From Methanococcoides sp. LMO-2 (lineage in GTDB: Archaea; Halobacteriota; Methanosarcinia; Methanosarcinales; Methanosarcinaceae), in assembly GCF_038432375.1 (NCBI RefSeq), contig NZ_JBCAUS010000002.1, positions 372,001 to 436,000 of the forward strand: a stretch of DNA of 64,000 nucleotides, written 5' to 3'. Below, in pieces: positions 40,891 to 49,555 of this stretch. The translations under genes and the position numbers were made by a program. The notes below the pieces were generated by a model. It was not told where the DNA came from. It did no database searches and worked only from the letters and a program-made list of their open reading frames with translations. Position 1 is the stretch's first letter; the number at the start of each line of letters is the position of its first letter.

Positions 40891-42162
40891 TCAAAAACTT
40901 TTGATCACCATTTCTTTGAGTGATTCTTCGATGTTAAAGATCTCAGCCATATTCTCGGCTAAGAGTATAACAGCAAAATCTCCGGATAACGGCAATGTAT
41001 CACAACTAAAAGGAAATACGGAATTTAATTTTTTGCCATCGTAAAGTACTGGCTCAATACGTTCAGTTAGCTCAAGAAATGAGCATGCTTCTGTCCTTAT
41101 CTTGATAAATTTCCAGAATGGAATAGGGGAAAATGATTCTTCAATGTTATCTACGATCATGCTCACATAAGAGGAACCGTTAAAACGAGCATTATTTTCA
41201 ACAGGAAATATACCATCATCCGATACAATATAATCTATACCGATTATACCCCGATATCCGAATTCAGCCATATTAGTTACAATTTTTACAGATGTTTTTG
41301 TAATGCAATTTAAAGTATCTGCTGATGCATCTGCTTCTTTGAGAGTGCCAACGTGTACCATCCCCCTTTCGCATATTTGATCTCGCATGCCAAGTGAATT
41401 TATATTTCCATCTCTGCTGATCGCCCACTGATCATTCGGAGAAGAAGAAACATTCATAAAAGGTTCAATGATAATTGATCTTTCACCACTAGCTGCAATT
41501 TCGTTATAGATTTCAGAAATATCATTGCCTTTCGTTTTGTATAACGACATGCCGGCTTCACCCAAAGTACCGCGAATAATAACAGTTTCGCAGGTTGACA
41601 GATATTCGTTAATGATGTTTTCCATATCTGTACAATTATTATTGTCTTCAGGATGCATGTCAAATGAAGTACCTTCAACAACAGCAATGCCTAATTCTTG
41701 ACATACGGTCTTAAAAGCTGACTTATCATTATACTTTAGTGTTGCAGTTTCAGTTGCTCCAAAAAGATCAGCTCCAAGAACTTTTGCAGCTTCAGTTTCC
41801 ATACGACCTGAAAACCATGGCACATATACAGGTTTTTTCCCGATCTGCCTGATGATCTTTTTAACTGGTTCAGGATCATTAACGATAAGTTCTGAGAGCG
41901 ACATTTCTCCTGAATAAGCATTATATTCTACAATATGATCAGACCCCAGACCATGGGAACGCAGCCATTTATGATACTCGGAGTCCAGCTTTCCGCGTAG
42001 AACTACCACATCATCAGAACGTGCTACCGGAAGCACTCGGTCACATTTTGAATTAACGGATGCATCACGGCACGGAAACTGTGAAAAACGATCTGCCCCG
42101 AAAATTATTAGCTCATTGTCATTGTTTGAGATGCATTTTCTGAGTGATTGATATTCATACAT
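40891..42162 (-). CDS. ATP-grasp ligase of the PGM1/pre-ATP-grasp type
   Basis: 423 residues. The order of blocks fits an ATP-grasp enzyme: an N-terminal pre-ATP-grasp Rossmann-like part, a lysine strand around KYNDKSAFKTVCQELGI, IIRGTLGEAGMSLYK (glycine-rich loop), ERSIIIEPFM (hinge), and the metal site GIDYIVSDDGIFPVENNARFNGSSY. Such enzymes join a carboxylate to an amine with ATP. It is last in a cluster with nucleotidyltransferase, aminotransferase and CDP-alcohol phosphatidyltransferase genes, 41 bases after the latter, so it may add an amino acid or acid to the head group (inference). Relatively AT-rich. Confidence 0.65.
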   Translation of the reverse strand: MYEYQSLRKCISNNDNELIIFGADRFSQFPCRDASVNSKCDRVLPVARSDDVVVLRGKLDSEYHKWLRSHGLGSDHIVEYNAYSGEMSLSELIVNDPEPVKKIIRQIGKKPVYVPWFSGRMETEAAKVLGADLFGATETATLKYNDKSAFKTVCQELGIAVVEGTSFDMHPEDNNNCTDMENIINEYLSTCETVIIRGTLGEAGMSLYKTKGNDISEIYNEIAASGERSIIIEPFMNVSSSPNDQWAISRDGNINSLGMRDQICERGMVHVGTLKEADASADTLNCITKTSVKIVTNMAEFGYRGIIGIDYIVSDDGIFPVENNARFNGSSYVSMIVDNIEESFSPIPFWKFIKIRTEACSFLELTERIEPVLYDGKKLNSVFPFSCDTLPLSGDFAVILLAENMAEIFNIEESLKEMVIKSF

Positions 42163-42203
42163 TAAATCTTCCTTTTTTTAGATAAGTAGTTTCCATTTTA
42201 TTG

Positions 42204-42854
42204 TTACTTGCTCCACAGCATCCAGCTATAGATGACTGTTAACAGCAGGACATAAACCAGGAGAACAGAAAACCACCTGCCGGAAAACTTGGGCGTTCGG
42301 ATTGGTGCTAAATTAAAGACAGCCATAAACATAAACAATGAATATATAGCGACTGAAAAGGTCGGATGGCTGAAAAAACTGTCAAACAGGAAGATAAAAG
42401 CAAGAATCAGTACATTGTTGTCAAGTGCTAATCCCATATATGTCGAATCATCGACCAGGCCGAAAACATTGAAATAACTCAACCGTATTGCACTGACGGC
42501 GACGATCACGAACGCTCCGGGTAGGAACCATGGGCTGAATTCTCCATAGCTCAAGAGAAATACAGCGGGGCAAATTCCAAAACTTACAATATCTATCAAT
42601 GAATCAAGCTGTCCCCCGAAAGCTCGATATTCATCAGTTCGTCCCTTCATCCTGCGAGCAATGAGACCATCACCCCAGTCAAAAACAACAGCCCACATCA
42701 TACCAATTATCGCGATCGACAAATTACCTAATATGGCATAGTATATGCTAAGGACCGCACATAACAGTCCTGCAAGCGAACAGATATTTGGAAGATCACG
42801 GGTGAAAGCAAGCATTCCTGTCTGATGCGATCGCTGACGTTCTGAATTATTCAT
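42204..42854 (-). CDS. CDP-alcohol phosphatidyltransferase
   Basis: 216 residues, about six membrane helices. The family motif reads DWGDGLIARR...GGQLDSLID, that is DG-x2-AR-x(n)-G-x3-D-x3-D, with all acidic metal ligands present. These enzymes transfer a phospho-group from a CDP-linked substrate to an alcohol, or the reverse. Its ATG overlaps the stop codon of the aminotransferase gene (ATGA), which ties it to that gene and the nucleotidyltransferase. It probably attaches a CDP-activated head group to a membrane lipid or polyol. Confidence 0.88.
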   Translation of the reverse strand: MNNSERQRSHQTGMLAFTRDLPNICSLAGLLCAVLSIYYAILGNLSIAIIGMMWAVVFDWGDGLIARRMKGRTDEYRAFGGQLDSLIDIVSFGICPAVFLLSYGEFSPWFLPGAFVIVAVSAIRLSYFNVFGLVDDSTYMGLALDNNVLILAFIFLFDSFFSHPTFSVAIYSLFMFMAVFNLAPIRTPKFSGRWFSVLLVYVLLLTVIYSWMLWSK

Positions 42855-43972
42855 CAGAATACTTCCACCTTGTTGGAGTCAATAACATCTACTAATGCTT
42901 CAACTAATTTGCAATTTTCTGCTTCAGTACGGCTGGCGATACGAACATAGCGGTCAGAATCAGGCAGGGTCTTGTCTTGGCAGTGTTTTATGTACATATT
43001 ATGCTCAATGAACAACTTCCGTGTGACTTCAGGACCACTTTGTGCATGATCAGGGAGGCGGCAGAAAATAAAGTTTGCATCGGGTTTGTAAACAGTCATT
43101 CCCGGGATCGCACACAGGCTTTTGTACAGATTGTACCTGTCGATCCGTACCTGCTTGCAGCTTTCAACAAATTCCTGTCTGTAATCGGGCAATATCCGCA
43201 GAAACTCTTCGGCAAATCCGTTAATGTTCCATATATGTACACCTTTTCTTACAGATTCAGCAAATGCTAAATTTGCAGTTAGCAGATAACCGATCCTGAT
43301 ACCGCAGATGCCATAGGCTTTGCTCATACTTTTAATGATGGCTATGTTCGGATAACGTTCGAGTTCATGTTCCAGAGTTGCCTTATCCTTATCATGTGCA
43401 AAATCTATGAATGATTCATCGATGATCAGCATACAGTCATGGTCTGCAAGTTTTTGGGCAAGAGATATTAGATCAGACTTTGGAACCAGGATCGATGTTG
43501 GGTTATTAGGTGTTACCACGACAGCAACATCTGCTTTAACCTTGATCGCTTCAGCAGCAAACTTGTCTACATCCAATTGAAAAGATGGAAATTCAAGAGG
43601 AAATTCAACTACTTTGTCTACTGGTGCTGCATTCACATATTCATTAAAAGATGGTACTGGAACAATCAACTTGCTGGATATGTGGCCGGATATGATCTTG
43701 ATAAGCTCGGCAGCGCCGTTTCCTACAACGATCCTTTCAGCAGGCTGATCGATCAGATCACCTATGAGATCGTCAAGAGCATCCTGTGCAATCGGGTAGT
43801 TAAGGACAAGGTCGTGAATTTTATCTTTAAAGCTTGTAAAAACTTCTTCTGGCGGGAAATATAGATTGTAAAGATAAGCATGATCAATAAAATCATGGCG
43901 ATAGTAACCGCCATGCTGTCCGGAAATAAATTCATATTTTTCAGATTGAGTCTCATAATTTTGTTGCATCAT
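42854..43972 (-). CDS. PLP-dependent aminotransferase (class I/II, HisC/CobD-like)
   Basis: 372 residues. Fold-type I PLP enzyme: VVGNGAAELIKII, VVVTPNNPTSILV, LIIDESFIDFA, the Schiff-base lysine in KSMSKAYGICGIRIGY, and a C-terminal VRIASRTEAENCKL. The closest families are histidinol-phosphate aminotransferase and threonine-phosphate decarboxylase (CobD). In some bacteria a nucleotidyltransferase is fused to an aminotransferase of this kind for aminophosphonate head groups; here the two are separate neighbours. No other histidine or cobamide gene is near, so a role in the head-group cluster is more likely than HisC. Confidence 0.8.
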   Translation of the reverse strand: MMQQNYETQSEKYEFISGQHGGYYRHDFIDHAYLYNLYFPPEEVFTSFKDKIHDLVLNYPIAQDALDDLIGDLIDQPAERIVVGNGAAELIKIISGHISSKLIVPVPSFNEYVNAAPVDKVVEFPLEFPSFQLDVDKFAAEAIKVKADVAVVVTPNNPTSILVPKSDLISLAQKLADHDCMLIIDESFIDFAHDKDKATLEHELERYPNIAIIKSMSKAYGICGIRIGYLLTANLAFAESVRKGVHIWNINGFAEEFLRILPDYRQEFVESCKQVRIDRYNLYKSLCAIPGMTVYKPDANFIFCRLPDHAQSGPEVTRKLFIEHNMYIKHCQDKTLPDSDRYVRIASRTEAENCKLVEALVDVIDSNKVEVF

Positions 43973-44039
43973 GCATCCCCTCCATAGAACTTTTTTGATG
44001 TGATACTTTATTTTTTAATTTGTTAGCCTCAAGAAGTGG

Positions 44040-44086
44040 TTTCAGGTTTAAAGAGCAGGGCTTAGGTAATGGTTTTAAACCTGAAA
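44040..44086. repeat. 13-bp perfect inverted repeat, possible IS605-type relic
   Basis: TTTCAGGTTTAAA and TTTAAACCTGAAA flank a 21-base loop. Immediately to the right comes GAGGAATCCCCACCTTC, which is reminiscent of the right end of IS200/IS605-family (TnpB) elements. No transposase is left. It sits between the nucleotidyltransferase and aminotransferase genes; an mRNA hairpin is the alternative. Confidence 0.4.
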
Positions 44087-44201
44087 GTGAACGAGGAATC
44101 CCCACCTTCACCCCACATTTTGATTGCTGGAAAAACGGCCTTGGTATTCCAGAAGTATGTGGCTTGGTTTCGTAAGGAATTATTGTTTCGTATTTATCCG
44201 C

Positions 44202-44951
44202 CTAAAATAGTGTTTCAGCCTTTGCCAGGTCTGCAACTGTATCAATCTCATACCATCGCTTGCTGTCAAAAGAGACTGTTTTAAGGTCGAGACTGCCATC
44301 AGCCACCATTTCTGCAAATACGGTTTCATAATAGTCATTTACTTTGCCGGCTGAAATGTACTGGTCAAGTCTTTCTGTAATACGATGCCATGAAGATAGT
44401 GAAAAACTGTAGATATTAACAGTCTTGTATCTGGCCTCATCAAACGTCCCGGCAATACCATTTTGGAATTTCTTAACATTTTGGGATCGGTTGATCGTAA
44501 CAGTTGAACCATTCATCCACGGTTGCATGCGTGCAACAGCAATTCTGTCAGGAGAGCACATGTCATCCAGAAGAGATCCATCAAAAACAAGATCACTTTC
44601 AACAAGCAAAAACGGCTCATTGATGATATTACGTGCCATCCAGAGTGAATATATGTTATTGGTGGTCGCGTAAAGGGGGCTTATAATAAAGTCGATCTCC
44701 ATTCCGCAAGCCCGCGTTTCTAAAAAATCACGAATGCATTTTTCCTGATATCCTGTGACTACAACAAGACGTTTGAAGCCTTGCTTTTTTAAATTGATGA
44801 CAAGTCGTTCAAGAATAGACGCCTCGTGAACCATTGTGAGGCATTTCGGTGTGTCGCGTGTCAGAGGATAAAGACGGCTGCCCTTTCCGGCTGCCAATAA
44901 TAATGCTGTAGTTATGGGTCCATTACCACGATTACTGTGGTCTGAGTTCAT
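44202..44951 (-). CDS. sugar-phosphate/choline-type nucleotidyltransferase
   Basis: 249 residues. Nucleotidyltransferase A fold: TALLLAAGKGSRLYPLTRDTPKCLTMV (the GxGxRLxPLTxxxPK loop), VVVTGYQEKCI, NIYSLWMARN and LVESDLVF (metal-binding Asp), ending in RWYEIDTVADLAKAE. Size and motifs fit LicC/PntC-like cytidylyltransferases that make CDP-choline or CDP-aminophosphonates. It is first in the head-group cluster. Its stop codon is TAG, the only TAG stop found in the window; beyond it the frame stays open for 82 codons to a TGA at 43953-43955 overlapping the start of the next gene. The domain looks complete without that extension. Confidence 0.82.
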   Translation of the reverse strand: MNSDHSNRGNGPITTALLLAAGKGSRLYPLTRDTPKCLTMVHEASILERLVINLKKQGFKRLVVVTGYQEKCIRDFLETRACGMEIDFIISPLYATTNNIYSLWMARNIINEPFLLVESDLVFDGSLLDDMCSPDRIAVARMQPWMNGSTVTINRSQNVKKFQNGIAGTFDEARYKTVNIYSFSLSSWHRITERLDQYISAGKVNDYYETVFAEMVADGSLDLKTVSFDSKRWYEIDTVADLAKAETLF

Positions 44952-45175
44952 TGTATATCCGATTGTGTTTTTTCCATCATATATAAAGGAGTTGTTAGTA
45001 CTTAAGGAGGATGGTAGTAATATCGGTCAATTCTGCCTCAGCTGCTAAATTAATTTAAAGATGAAGATGCTGAAATCATTAAGTCATTTCAACTTGCTGA
45101 ACTGATCTTACAAAAAAGAGGGAGAAAGACCTGCAATGATCATTTGGCTTATACACAGGTGTTTTCTACGATTTT

Positions 45176-45631
45176 TTAAAATTCTGCCCAGAAATTATAG
45201 ATGGTCTCTGTTGAAGATATGTTGTATCCTATGATGGTTATTTCAGTTGCATCAAAAATCTCTTCTTTTGATAGACCGGTGGTATTCAATTCCACCTGAC
45301 CGCTAATCTCTGCCGAAGAGTTTCCGTTTATAGTTCTGTCCACAACTATAGTATTGTTTTCGGTCACTACCATTTTTGAGATGTTCTCACCGAAAATTGG
45401 TTCTACCGAATTTACGTATACATCTTCATCTCCTGAATTATACAAAAAGAGATTGTAACTAAGTCTGTGACTGTCAGTATTGTTCTCATCAATGGAGCCC
45501 AAGCCGACTGACATTTCCGGTACTTTCATTCCACCGGGAACCTCTTCGATAGTTGCCATGTCATTGATGCTGTACCCAATTGCGATTCCTAAAAAAAGTA
45601 TAAGCAGGCCGTATACAACTGCTTTATCCAT
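45176..45631 (-). CDS. membrane-anchored exported protein, unknown
   Basis: 151 residues. One N-terminal hydrophobic segment (VVYGLLILFLGIAIGYSI) without a clear cleavage site, then about 125 residues that should face outside. The outer part has several NxT/NxS sequons (NNT, NGNSS, NTT, NIS), which suggests N-glycosylation, and a beta-rich pattern. No domain recognised. It stands alone. Confidence 0.6.
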   Translation of the reverse strand: MDKAVVYGLLILFLGIAIGYSINDMATIEEVPGGMKVPEMSVGLGSIDENNTDSHRLSYNLFLYNSGDEDVYVNSVEPIFGENISKMVVTENNTIVVDRTINGNSSAEISGQVELNTTGLSKEEIFDATEITIIGYNISSTETIYNFWAEF

Positions 45632-46075
45632 TTAGCAAAAACCCCCGCTACTAAAGATCAGGCTCTGTGGAAATCCATCTTTTCGTTTCATTTTCTCACT
45701 TCATTTCATATACAACAGAGGCAAAATCACAAAAGCTTTAGACTAAATTAAGACAAATATGATCGTACCTTTTTGTTGTAGGGTTTAGCTGTTGCTGCTA
45801 AACTTTGCCGAACCCATACATTACAATAAATTAACTGATGTTTTATAAATATTTTGATTAGTTTATGCAGAATTTGTTCATATCAATTGCAATCTGGCCT
45901 AAAATGTACATAGACATTGCTATTGCAATTCTGAAAAAAGATCATAAAGAGAATTATTATGCAAAGAAGTACGAAAATCAAGTGAAAGAAGTGAAATTAA
46001 AGATATTAATACACAACCTCGATGGGATATCAAGGCCATGTATTTAGCTTAGTTGACAATTCTACAGAGCTAAAA
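45632..46075. other. 444-base intergenic region
   Basis: No credible gene. A hairpin-prone stretch lies near 45780-45815 (GTTTAGC/GCTAAAC inside GGGTTTAG...GAACCC). A 60-codon plus-strand frame at 45865-46047 has no ribosome site and an AT-driven composition and is not credited. Confidence 0.5.
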
Positions 46076-47281
46076 TCACTCATCTGCTCTTGTGGGACAG
46101 GCGCACATCTCGAGAAGTGCTTCCTCGCTGGTCTGTGAACCACGGCCTATGAGGATATCTCCTTCCCTGACCATTGTGCGTGGGACAGGACTGTAGACCC
46201 AGCGCTCATCACGCTTGATAGCCATTATGTGGATTCCGGTCTCGGTCTCAAGCTTCAGCTCCCTGAGGCTCTTGCCGATGATAGGTGAGCAGCCGTCAAC
46301 CTGCATTTTGATCATGACCTCATCGGATTCACGTACAGCGATGGTGATGATGGGGTGCAGATCGATGTCACGGAGGACGATATCTGCAATTCCGTATGCG
46401 GCGTCAGAGATGAACTCTGATGCATTGGCCAGTTGAAGCAGGCCACGAAGCTGGTTCACGTCAGGAACGTGTTTTGCGGTCTCAAGGACCCAGTGCTGGA
46501 GATCGGATTTCTTTTTGTCCATCTCGGCCTCAAGGGCCTTTACTTCTTCAGCGATATCGGTATTGTCAAAGAGCAAGGCTGAATATGCGAGTCCTACGGA
46601 CAGTTCAGCGGTGTTCTTCATGTCAACTATAAGATCCACTGCCTTTTCGAGGTCCTTTAAGACGCTCTCGTGTTCGAACTTGCGCGGGACATATTTTTTC
46701 ATGGTGGCAAGCTCAACAAATAGAGGTACGCCTTCGTCATGACCTCTTGCGAAGATCACGTCATTGGGACGGACGCGGGTGTCGTGGTGCGGGTCATAGA
46801 TCCAGTCATCGCTCCTGCGGATGGCGATGACCCACATGCCGGTCTCGACCTCAAGTTCGAGGTCACCAAGAGTACGTCCGCACATGTCGGAGTTCTCATT
46901 GACAGTGGCCCTTACGATGGTCTCTTCGGCTTCCCTGAGACCAAGTTTGAGCTCAAGAGGAATTCCGATGTCCATGTCGATGATCTTTGCAATGTCACCG
47001 GCTGCGTTGGCGATGGTCTCGGCGGATGCTGCCACCTGGAGAACGCCTACCATGTCCTCAGCCTCGTCAATACGGCGTGTGCTAAGCATTGCGGCCATTT
47101 TCATGTGGTAGTGAAGCGTGTCCATCCTTTCTTCAAGATGAAGCACTTCCTCGGCAATGTCCTCGTCATCATATACCATTGCAGAATAGGCAAGATCGAC
47201 CATCAGCTCCGAAGTGTCCTTCATTTCAATGAGAAGGTCTTTTAGATTCCTCGGAATATACTTGATTTCTTTGGGACTCAT
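46076..47281 (-). CDS. tandem PhoU/RCK_C (TrkA_C) regulator of the MgtE-like transporter
   Basis: 401 residues made of two copies of the same module. Each has a PhoU-like helical part (KDTSELMVDLAYSAMVYDDEDIAEEV; KNTAELSVGLAYSALLFDNTDIAEEV) and an RCK_C ligand-binding part (DMCGRTLGDLELEVETGMWVIAIRR; SPIIGKSLRELKLETETGIHIMAIKR). RCK_C domains bind nucleotides or ions and gate K+ and other transporters. The gene lies 67 bases after the second of two MgtE-like membrane genes, which themselves lack the MgtE-N and CBS sensor domains. It very likely acts as their cytoplasmic gate or sensor (inference from context). Confidence 0.85.
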   Translation of the reverse strand: MSPKEIKYIPRNLKDLLIEMKDTSELMVDLAYSAMVYDDEDIAEEVLHLEERMDTLHYHMKMAAMLSTRRIDEAEDMVGVLQVAASAETIANAAGDIAKIIDMDIGIPLELKLGLREAEETIVRATVNENSDMCGRTLGDLELEVETGMWVIAIRRSDDWIYDPHHDTRVRPNDVIFARGHDEGVPLFVELATMKKYVPRKFEHESVLKDLEKAVDLIVDMKNTAELSVGLAYSALLFDNTDIAEEVKALEAEMDKKKSDLQHWVLETAKHVPDVNQLRGLLQLANASEFISDAAYGIADIVLRDIDLHPIITIAVRESDEVMIKMQVDGCSPIIGKSLRELKLETETGIHIMAIKRDERWVYSPVPRTMVREGDILIGRGSQTSEEALLEMCACPTRADE

Positions 47282-47348
47282 GTTATTAATACCAGCTATT
47301 AGCTATGATTTTCTAATTATTTATATATAATCGTTTTTCATGACGTTT

Positions 47349-47909
47349 TTAGATGATGTGCATTAGATGTAATGTTGAGAAGATAGCAATGATCCCCACG
47401 ATATCCCCCAGTGTTGCGATGATGGGAATTACGGTATCATCCGGATCGATCCCGAACCTGTGGGATGCGAATGCTATCGCAATGGTGGCTGAGAAGACAG
47501 CTATCAGCTCAAAGAAGCTGGAGATGATGCATATGGTAAAGATCTTGAAGAAACCAAAATCACTTTCCCCGAAACAGCATATCATCCAGGCGATGATGCT
47601 AAGGAACACCGAAGCTGATATTCCGACTATGAACGCTGCAATGACGCTGTTCTTGACCACCGGGTTCTTCTGAATATGCGTGGTACCGATACCCATATGG
47701 AATGCCGAGGACAGCCTTGCGCCCAGCATGCTCCCGGTGTCGCCACCTATCTTGATCAGCGCGGGTATCAGTAGAAGTATGGTTGGAATGGCTACGAGAT
47801 TGTCGATCTGGGAGTTCATCAGCTGTCCTGCAGTAAGCCCGAGCAGTGATGTGAGCAAAAGGATAGGCAATCCCCTGCGAACGATGCTGTCGATGGTATA
47901 GTAGGTCAT
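47349..47909 (-). CDS. MgtE-like (SLC41) divalent cation transporter, second half-protein
   Basis: 186 residues, about five helices. MgtE membrane-domain motifs: IPALIKIGGDTGSMLGARLSSAFHMG (corresponding to PMxGGNxGxQ) and FGIDPDDTVIPIIATLGDIVGI (the Asp-rich last-helix motif). It has no MgtE-N or CBS domain. It pairs with the preceding gene, whose stop codon overlaps its start (ATGA). MgtE works as a dimer of five-helix units, so a heterodimer of the two half-proteins is likely, carrying Mg2+ or another divalent ion. Confidence 0.88.
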   Translation of the reverse strand: MTYYTIDSIVRRGLPILLLTSLLGLTAGQLMNSQIDNLVAIPTILLLIPALIKIGGDTGSMLGARLSSAFHMGIGTTHIQKNPVVKNSVIAAFIVGISASVFLSIIAWMICCFGESDFGFFKIFTICIISSFFELIAVFSATIAIAFASHRFGIDPDDTVIPIIATLGDIVGIIAIFSTLHLMHII

Positions 47910-48526
47910 AACATCAGCACCACCTTTGCAGCCATTAACAGCATGAACATGGATACGATGTCACCAATGGTGGCAATTGCAGGCGTCACAACGTTGTCAG
48001 GATCAAATCCGAACCTGAACATACCCAGCGCAAGGAACACAGCAATAACCGCAAGAATGAGCCCTGAGGACACCCCTGCAAGCACAGCGATCACCGTAAG
48101 TGCTACAACACCAGCACTCTCAAGCCCCAGCAGGGCTGTCATGCCATGCCCCAGTATACCAAGAGCCACAGAAAGAATAAAACCGAGTATCAAAGACCCC
48201 AGGATATTATTGGTAAGCTCCGGATTCCTCTCGATCTTAGTAATAAGACCCATATGAATAGCACTCCCAAGCCGTGACCCCAGAGTACACGAAATATTCC
48301 CACGCATCCCCAGGACCGCCGGATAAATAACGATCAGCCCCGGAATAAGCTCAAGCTCCTCCGTCATCCCCGTGAGTATAAGCCCGGCCACAGCTCCTCC
48401 TAACGTAGCAATAAGCTGGAACGGCAATGCCTCCTTCACAATAGACCGAACACTGGCATAATCTCCCAGGTATTCCTCTTCGATCTCAACATCGTCGTCC
48501 TCTTCAGCATAGGAGCTGTGAGACAT
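47906..48526 (-). CDS. MgtE-like (SLC41) divalent cation transporter, first half-protein
   Basis: 206 residues. An acidic N-terminus (YAEEDDDVEIEEEYLGDY) precedes about five helices with MgtE motifs VIYPAVLGMRGNISCTLGSRLGSAIHMG and FGFDPDNVVTPAIATIGDIVSMF. The overall pattern matches the neighbouring half-protein, so the two arose by duplication. It is the first gene of a three-gene operon with the second half and the PhoU/RCK_C regulator. A TAATACTAAA sequence lies just before the start codon, so the leader is short. Confidence 0.88.
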   Translation of the reverse strand: MSHSSYAEEDDDVEIEEEYLGDYASVRSIVKEALPFQLIATLGGAVAGLILTGMTEELELIPGLIVIYPAVLGMRGNISCTLGSRLGSAIHMGLITKIERNPELTNNILGSLILGFILSVALGILGHGMTALLGLESAGVVALTVIAVLAGVSSGLILAVIAVFLALGMFRFGFDPDNVVTPAIATIGDIVSMFMLLMAAKVVLML

Positions 48527-48775
48527 AGTCTGCTATTTGTACTTTTAGTATTAAACGATTTGTGAGAGGTTTGGTGGGAATAAACCGATGAATTATTGGG
48601 GAAAAGGATTTTCGATTTTTATTAATAGATACCTCTCTAGCTTAGCTTACAAGATAGATCGTCAAAAAAAAGGACAAAGAAAAAGTATATCAGACAGATA
48701 CTGATCAATCGGGACGATTACAGTGTATCTGTCTTTTATAAAAATATGTCAGAATTGAATTATATCAAGATATAA

Positions 48776-48967
48776 TTAGTATCTGGCTGGTCTGTGCTTC
48801 TGGAAACATTCCCTGCAGTATACAGGTCTGTCACCAGATGGCTTGAAAGGTACTTCAGTCTCCTGTTTGCAGTCTGAGCATGTTGCCTTGTGCATTTCTC
48901 TTGGACCATTGTTTGATCTAAAGCCACCGCCGCCTCTACTGTTTCCGCCTCTGTCATTGTATCCCAT
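48776..48967 (-). CDS. small Gly/Arg-rich zinc-ribbon protein
   Basis: 63 residues. An N-terminal RGG-like segment (NDRGGNSRGGGGFRSNNG) is followed by a zinc ribbon of two pairs: CSDC and CREC, the second in the typical setting GDRPVYCRECFQKHRP. Proteins like this are abundant in Methanosarcinales and are taken to be nucleic-acid binding, perhaps RNA chaperones. An AGGAG ribosome site precedes the ATG, and a TATATAAATATTT promoter box lies just beyond (48979-48992, minus strand). The start and function class are well supported; the target is unknown. Confidence 0.85.
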   Translation of the reverse strand: MGYNDRGGNSRGGGGFRSNNGPREMHKATCSDCKQETEVPFKPSGDRPVYCRECFQKHRPARY

Positions 48968-49555
48968 TTGTTTTATCTCCTAAATATTTATATAGTCCGT
49001 ACAGCAGAACCGAGACTGAGAATTATCGCATGACCAGTTTTACCTTGTCTTAACCAAATCGCTCATTCCGATACGACTACTTCTTACTATCAGCAATTGT
49101 TAAAAGAAGCACACGAAAATAGAGTAATCCTTTATAAAATCGTTGAGCAATCGAACTAGCACTTAACAGCATCGTATAATATAAATAACCTCTGCTATCA
49201 AATTTTATATTTACAAAAAAAATGACAATTGTACGACAAAATACATCAAAAAACTTCAAGCAATTTCACTATCCTTAGGGACAATTGCACGTTGTGATGA
49301 GCATTGAGAGTAAATGGTTTATCACTCCTCGCATTCTGCTTCATGTAGTGCAAAGTACCTTTAGAGAATCTTATCTTTTTCCATTCAGTATAAGGCAGTT
49401 GCAAGCTCGCCATTCTTCGTGATTGATTTCAAGAAGTATCTGTATAAAAGAAAAAGAGATCATTAAAAAAAGAGCTTAAGGAATGAATAATTGAAAATTG
49501 TTATCCAAATATCCATCCTATTTACATTTTCAGTTGTTCCGCAATACCAACGCTC
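48968..49555. other. 588-base intergenic region
   Basis: AT-rich, with the zinc-ribbon gene promoter at its left end. A 60-codon minus-strand frame (49077-49259) is not credited because it has no ribosome site and an AT-driven composition. A 26-base string at 49301-49326 recurs in diverged form at 53408-53433 (21 of 26 positions), the main structure seen here. Confidence 0.5.

Noticed and set aside
45632-45830. Insertion-sequence end suspected from GGCTCTGTGGAAATCC and nearby hairpin
   Set aside because: No matching second end, no target duplication and no transposase remains could be seen.
45865-46047. 60-codon plus-strand frame before the PhoU/RCK_C gene
   Set aside because: No ribosome site, no recognised pattern, AT-rich.
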